A stretch of 9,116 nt of DNA, from contig CAZFBE010000030.1 of NCBI GenBank assembly GCA_964517115.1, positions 1 through 9,116 on the forward strand. The letters are read 5' to 3'. A program made the translations under genes and the position numbers. Below, in pieces: positions 5,766 to 9,116 of this stretch. Under the pieces are notes generated by a model. The model searched no databases. It had not been told where the DNA came from and was given only the letters and a program-made list of their open reading frames with translations. This stretch comes from UBA6624 sp964517115 [NCBI: uncultured bacterium] (GTDB lineage Bacteria > UBP7 > UBA6624). Every line of letters starts with the position of its first letter. Positions within the stretch are counted from its first letter, which is position 1.

Positions 5766-6466
5766 AGTTCTTCTTGCAGTCTTTTGAGAACCTCTCTATA
5801 GCCAACAAGAAGATCTCCCGTGTCATCTCTGAAAAGATCTTTGTCATAACTTTCGAAAGTTTCTGGATCCCAAAGCCTCATTGTGTCAGGGCTTATTTCA
5901 TCTGCAAGAATGATTTCTCCATCAGACGTTTTTCCAAACTCAAGTTTGTAGTCAACAAGAATGAAGCCTATCTTGAGGAACAGTTCTTTCATTAGTTCGT
6001 TTATTTTTAGTGTTTGTTCTCTTACATGCTCGAGTTGTTCTTTGTTGATGAGTTCAAGAGCAAGTGCTGAGTCTTCAGTGATTTGTGGGTCATCTAATTC
6101 GTCTTCTTTTAGGTAAAGCTCAAAAAGGCATGGTTTGAAGGTGATGTTTTTTGGAGCTGCATATCTTCTGCAAAACGATCCTGCAGACCTGTTTCTTACA
6201 ACAACTTCAAGTTTTAATATTGTCACTCTTCTAACCCTGTCAGATCTTTCATCAATATTTTCTACAAAATGGGTTTTGATGCCATTTTTTTCAAGATATC
6301 CGAACATGATTTCTGATATTCTTCTGTTCAATAAGCCTTTTCCGTCAAATTCATTTTTCTTTTTTGCATTGAATGCTGTTGCACTATCTTTGAATTTTTG
6401 AATCAGAGTGCCTTCGACACCGTCATCGAAAAGTATTTTTGCTTTTCCTTCGTACATTTTTTTCAT
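5762..6466 (-). CDS. purC: SAICAR synthetase (phosphoribosylaminoimidazole-succinocarboxamide synthase)
   Basis: Joins aspartate to CAIR using ATP to form SAICAR, the substrate for PurB encoded just upstream. Hallmarks are MYEGKAKILF (4-13) with the ATP-binding region, LEVVVRNRSAGSF (86-98), LVDYKLEFGK (170-179) and the family signature LADEISPDTMRLWD (187-200). The length of 234 residues is typical of prokaryotic single-domain PurC. The start at 6466 lies 4 bases after the purB stop; a GGGG run in the purB end (AAGGGGTAAAACAATG) may act as a weak ribosome site. The Met at residue 4 is a possible alternative start. The 3' end overlaps purS by 4 bases. Confidence 0.97.
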   Translation of the reverse strand: MKKMYEGKAKILFDDGVEGTLIQKFKDSATAFNAKKKNEFDGKGLLNRRISEIMFGYLEKNGIKTHFVENIDERSDRVRRVTILKLEVVVRNRSAGSFCRRYAAPKNITFKPCLFELYLKEDELDDPQITEDSALALELINKEQLEHVREQTLKINELMKELFLKIGFILVDYKLEFGKTSDGEIILADEISPDTMRLWDPETFESYDKDLFRDDTGDLLVGYREVLKRLQEEL

Positions 6467-6470
6467 TGTT

Positions 6471-7757
6471 TTACCCCTTTACTCTTTTTAAAATTTCTGA
6501 TGAATGTTTTAGGTATTTATCAGTTGCGAATATTTTATTAATATCTTCTTCATTTATCAAGTTATTTACGCGGTTATCTGCTTGCAATAGTTCCTTGAAA
6601 TTTCCACCATCTTTTGCCTTGAAGGCAAGCTCTTGTATTATTGAATAGGCTTCTTCTCTAGAAAGTCCTTTTTCAACCATTGTTAGCAATGCTGCTTGTG
6701 TGAAAAGTATTCCGCCACCTTGATTCATGTTTTTTTCAATATTCTTTTCATAAACATTCAATCCCCTTGCAACAATTGAAGCCCTTTCTAGCATGTATTG
6801 GAGGGTTGCTGTGGCTGTAGGGAGAATAAATCTTTCAGTTGAAGAATGAGAGATGTCTCTTTCATGCCACAACGCCACATTCTCCATTGCTGTTTGACTC
6901 AACCCTCTCAAAAGCCTTGCGAGTCCAGTGAGCCTTTCACAAACAATAGGGTTTCTTTTGTGAGGCATTGCACTTGAGCCTTTTTGTCCTGTTGTAAAAG
7001 GTTCTTCTGCTTCAGAAAGCTCAGTTCTTTGAAGATGCCTGATTTCTATTGCGAACTGCTCAATATTTGAAGAGCAAACTGCAATTGTTGTAAGCAGTTC
7101 GGCCTGCCTGTCCCTTGACACTATCTGTGATGGGACAGTCTCGGGATCCAATCCAACCTGGTCCAATGTGTCTTTCTCGTACTGAGGAGAATAAAAGGCA
7201 TAGGTTCCAACTGCACCTGCAAGTTTTCCAACAGCGTTGTTCTCCATGGCTTTTTGGAGTTTTTCTCTATCTCTCTTTACCGCAGCTGCAAACCTTGCAA
7301 ACCTAAGACCAAATGCAATTGGTTCTGCATGCATTCCATGTGTCCGTCCTGCTGATGGTATATGGATTGTTTTTTCTGCAAGTTCCAAAAGGCTTTCTAT
7401 ATAGTTGTCAAGTGATTTCAGCAAAGCCTTGTTTGCTGATTTTGTTTGTATTGCAACTCCAGTATCCATAATGTCTGAGCTTGTCAGGCCATGATGAATA
7501 TATTTTCCTTCAGCAGGCAGTTGTTCTCTTAGCATTTCAAGGAATGCAATAACCTCATGTCGAACTTTTTTTTCTATTTCATCCAATCTATCAAGGTTGA
7601 TGGTTGCACCAACACATTTTTCAGTTGTGCCTTTTGGGACATCCCCATTTTTTTCTAATGTTTTTAGCCATGCGAGTTCAACTTCATACCAAGCTTCAAA
7701 CCTGGCTTCACGTGACCATATTTTTTTCATTTCGGGTAATGTGTATCTAGGAATCAT
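6471..7757 (-). CDS. purB: Adenylosuccinate lyase
   Basis: Cleaves SAICAR to AICAR plus fumarate, and adenylosuccinate to AMP plus fumarate. It is a full-length (428 residue) all-helical member of the fumarase/aspartase superfamily, collinear with Bacillus subtilis PurB as I remember it. Recognisable pieces are MIPRYTLPEM at the start, HHGLTSSDIMDT (88-99), GRTHGMHAEP (137-146) with the catalytic H140, and the superfamily signature GSSAMPHKRNP (260-270) in the flexible loop that carries the catalytic serine. LWHERDISHSS (296-306) follows. The start overlaps the preceding gene by 11 bases and has a good GGAGG six bases upstream. Four bases separate its stop from purC, so SAICAR-forming and SAICAR-cleaving enzymes are made together. 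Confidence 0.97.
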   Translation of the reverse strand: MIPRYTLPEMKKIWSREARFEAWYEVELAWLKTLEKNGDVPKGTTEKCVGATINLDRLDEIEKKVRHEVIAFLEMLREQLPAEGKYIHHGLTSSDIMDTGVAIQTKSANKALLKSLDNYIESLLELAEKTIHIPSAGRTHGMHAEPIAFGLRFARFAAAVKRDREKLQKAMENNAVGKLAGAVGTYAFYSPQYEKDTLDQVGLDPETVPSQIVSRDRQAELLTTIAVCSSNIEQFAIEIRHLQRTELSEAEEPFTTGQKGSSAMPHKRNPIVCERLTGLARLLRGLSQTAMENVALWHERDISHSSTERFILPTATATLQYMLERASIVARGLNVYEKNIEKNMNQGGGILFTQAALLTMVEKGLSREEAYSIIQELAFKAKDGGNFKELLQADNRVNNLINEEDINKIFATDKYLKHSSEILKRVKG

Positions 7758-9075
7758 TGTTTTCCTCCGTTATTTCATCTTTCATGAGTTTAGACAATTC
7801 TTTTTTTCTGACAAGTCCAACATGCATGAAGTCATTTATTATTGTTGCAGGGGTAGCATCAACACCCAAGATATTTGCTTCCTGCATGTCTGATATTATT
7901 ATGTTTATTATGTCTTGATCTGTTTTGCAACCGTCAAAAACATTTCTGCTTAGGCCCGTTACTGAATTAAACATTTCAAACAAGTTCTCTTCGCTAGATG
8001 GTCTTGAGTCCAGGATCATTAATGCAAATGGCCAGAACTTTTCAGGGTTATGGGTATGAACACATTCTGCAATTTGTGCAAGTACTACATCGTTGTCGGT
8101 TCTTATGAAATGCTTGAAAATTATCTTCATGTCGTTTTCCAAGGAGAAAAGCTCCTCGTTCTGTTTTGCACAGAATGGGCATGTAAAGCTCGTGAAGAGT
8201 ATTACCGTATTTTCGCCTTCATCATCTCCAAGCTGTGGTCTTCCTTCCATCAAGACGTCTTTACTGATATAAACAGGTGTAAGGACAGCTGGTCTGATAA
8301 CAAACTCATCCCCTTTCTGTCTTAGGTTTCTGGCTATATCAGCAAACCTGTATGCCTTTGTTATGTTTGAATCAACGGTTACATATGGGCTCCAGGGAAT
8401 TGATTCGTCAGTCATGTAGATTTTCTCTATCTCCAATGTTGGGAAGTAGTTGTTGAGGAAAGATGTTGAGACCTTATCACAACGCTCTCCACATCTTGGG
8501 TCGATGATGATCCTTCCTTTTATAGGGGGATCTATGTCTTTCAACGAGAGCCTTTCTTCTTTCTCGATTGCCTTTGTTATGAGTTCATCAAATTTTTCAA
8601 ATTCAGCATATCCTCCAATCGGGACATCCTCAACAAGGAAGAAAGGTGTTCCGCTTGCACCAATCTCAGAAGCTCTCTTGATGTCATTTTCAACTTTCTT
8701 GGTGGCTTGTCCAAAGCGGAGGCACATTTCGAATTCAGCCCTGTTTGCGCCAATTGAGCTTGCAATGTTCACGAAGGCAGCTTCACTTTGGGCATTGCTT
8801 TTGACGATTTCATCATGCATTTCCCAGAAAAGGTCCTGCTTCTCTGCGCAAACTGCCGCTTCTGCCGCTTTTTTTGCATTCGGATGCAGGTCTGTCAAGG
8901 GCAGGTGGTTTATCTTCAGGATGACATCGTCACCATATTTTTCTTTTATCTGTGGAAGGACCTCTGTTGCAAACTTTTGGCAATAGAAGCAGTGAAAGTC
9001 AATCCACTCTTCTATCACGACAGGCTTTGATGCGGTTAGGAGGAGAAGAAAAAGAAATCTCTTTATCAGTTTCAT
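7747..9075 (-). CDS. Exported tandem DsbA-like thioredoxin-fold protein
   Basis: Probable thiol-disulfide oxidoreductase or disulfide carrier outside the cytoplasmic membrane. Residues 1-16 (Lys-rich, then FLFLLLL) form a short signal peptide or anchor. Domain 1 (about 17-170) has the active site C29-F-Y-C32, the cis-proline motif GTP (142-144) and two extra cysteines (C76, C118) in the helical insert. A middle region (about 187-275) starts IIIDPRCGERCD with C195 and C199 and looks like a degenerate thioredoxin fold. Domain 2 (about 288-432) has C299-P-F-C302, cis-proline ATP (407-409) and a matching cysteine pair (C338, C383). I recall similar multi-domain thioredoxin-fold proteins in DPANN archaea but cannot verify that here. 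It is the first gene of the purine operon, overlapping purB by 11 bases. No Shine-Dalgarno precedes the ATG. Confidence 0.88.
   Translation of the reverse strand: MKLIKRFLFLLLLTASKPVVIEEWIDFHCFYCQKFATEVLPQIKEKYGDDVILKINHLPLTDLHPNAKKAAEAAVCAEKQDLFWEMHDEIVKSNAQSEAAFVNIASSIGANRAEFEMCLRFGQATKKVENDIKRASEIGASGTPFFLVEDVPIGGYAEFEKFDELITKAIEKEERLSLKDIDPPIKGRIIIDPRCGERCDKVSTSFLNNYFPTLEIEKIYMTDESIPWSPYVTVDSNITKAYRFADIARNLRQKGDEFVIRPAVLTPVYISKDVLMEGRPQLGDDEGENTVILFTSFTCPFCAKQNEELFSLENDMKIIFKHFIRTDNDVVLAQIAECVHTHNPEKFWPFALMILDSRPSSEENLFEMFNSVTGLSRNVFDGCKTDQDIINIIISDMQEANILGVDATPATIINDFMHVGLVRKKELSKLMKDEITEENNDS
7764..7768 (-). promoter_or_regulatory. Ribosome binding site of purB inside the upstream gene
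   Basis: On the minus strand GGAGG lies 6 bases before the purB ATG, within the last codons of the thioredoxin-fold gene. It supports the chosen purB start even though it makes the two genes overlap by 11 bases. Confidence 0.75.
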
Positions 9076-9080
9076 AGATT

Positions 9081-9100
9081 TAACTTTATTAATAAAGTTA
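9081..9100. promoter_or_regulatory. Perfect 20-bp palindrome at the head of the minus-strand operon
   Basis: TAACTTTATT is followed directly by its exact reverse complement, giving a 20-bp palindrome with no spacer. It lies 5-24 bases upstream of the thioredoxin-fold gene's ATG and contains TATA-like sequence on both strands. It could be the promoter, an operator over the promoter, or both. The window ends 16 bases further on, so a divergent gene cannot be excluded. Confidence 0.55.
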
Positions 9101-9116
9101 TTCTATCTTCTTTCGT

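Noticed and set aside
5774-6401. Plus-strand open frames opposite purC (5774-5995 and 6135-6401)
   Set aside because: Both are antisense to well-conserved PurC motifs and their products have no family features.
8450-8986. A 178-codon open frame on the plus strand
   Set aside because: It lies wholly opposite the thioredoxin-fold gene, whose active-site motifs are clear, and its own translation shows no recognisable domain.
1-9116. CRISPR arrays, insertion sequences, tRNA or rRNA genes
   Set aside because: No regularly spaced repeats, transposase-like protein, terminal inverted repeats or tRNA-like cloverleaf were seen; nearly all of the window is accounted for by coding genes.

Overview
The window carries two gene blocks that converge on a stem-loop region near 4.8 kb. 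It looks like an archaeon, though I am not certain (about 0.7) and cannot name the lineage. The DNA is AT-rich and arginine codons are mostly AGA/AGG. TATA-like boxes sit where archaeal promoters place them. The first gene appears leaderless, cistrons abut or overlap by a few bases, and FGAR amidotransferase is split into PurS and PurQ. The respiratory genes resemble split cytochrome b complexes best known from bacteria such as deltaproteobacteria and anammox planctomycetes, so horizontal acquisition is possible.

Plus strand, 61-3805: a four-gene operon for a membrane quinol-oxidising complex. It encodes a Rieske iron-sulfur protein with a Tat-like anchor, a b6-type cytochrome b, a separate subunit-IV-like cytochrome b C-terminal protein, and a membrane-anchored c-type cytochrome with six CXXCH motifs. 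Quinol would be oxidised at the cytochrome b/Rieske interface, and electrons would leave through the multiheme subunit in place of cytochrome c1 or f. Departures from the textbook complex are APWY instead of PEWY, no cysteine for heme c_n, a ~100-residue outward insertion in the subunit-IV-like protein, and a winged-helix-like stretch between hemes 3 and 4 of the cytochrome c.

Plus strand, 3806-4796: a 112-base intergenic stretch holds a T-rich terminator, a perfect inverted repeat, a TATA-like box and an AGGAGG. It leads into a single gene for an unrecognised Ala/Gly/Met-rich, cysteine-free membrane protein that may be built from three helical hairpins. The gene ends at a 10-bp GC-rich stem-loop with a GAAA loop.

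Minus strand, 9075-4864: a five-gene overlapping operon read right to left. It starts with an exported tandem thioredoxin-fold (DsbA-like) protein, followed by purB, purC, purS and purQ. The purine genes cover SAICAR synthesis, SAICAR cleavage (and adenylosuccinate cleavage), and two of the three subunits of FGAR amidotransferase; purL is not in the window. A perfect 20-bp palindrome lies just upstream of the first gene at the window edge. No tRNA, rRNA, CRISPR array, insertion sequence or gene-free stretch over 300 bases was seen.
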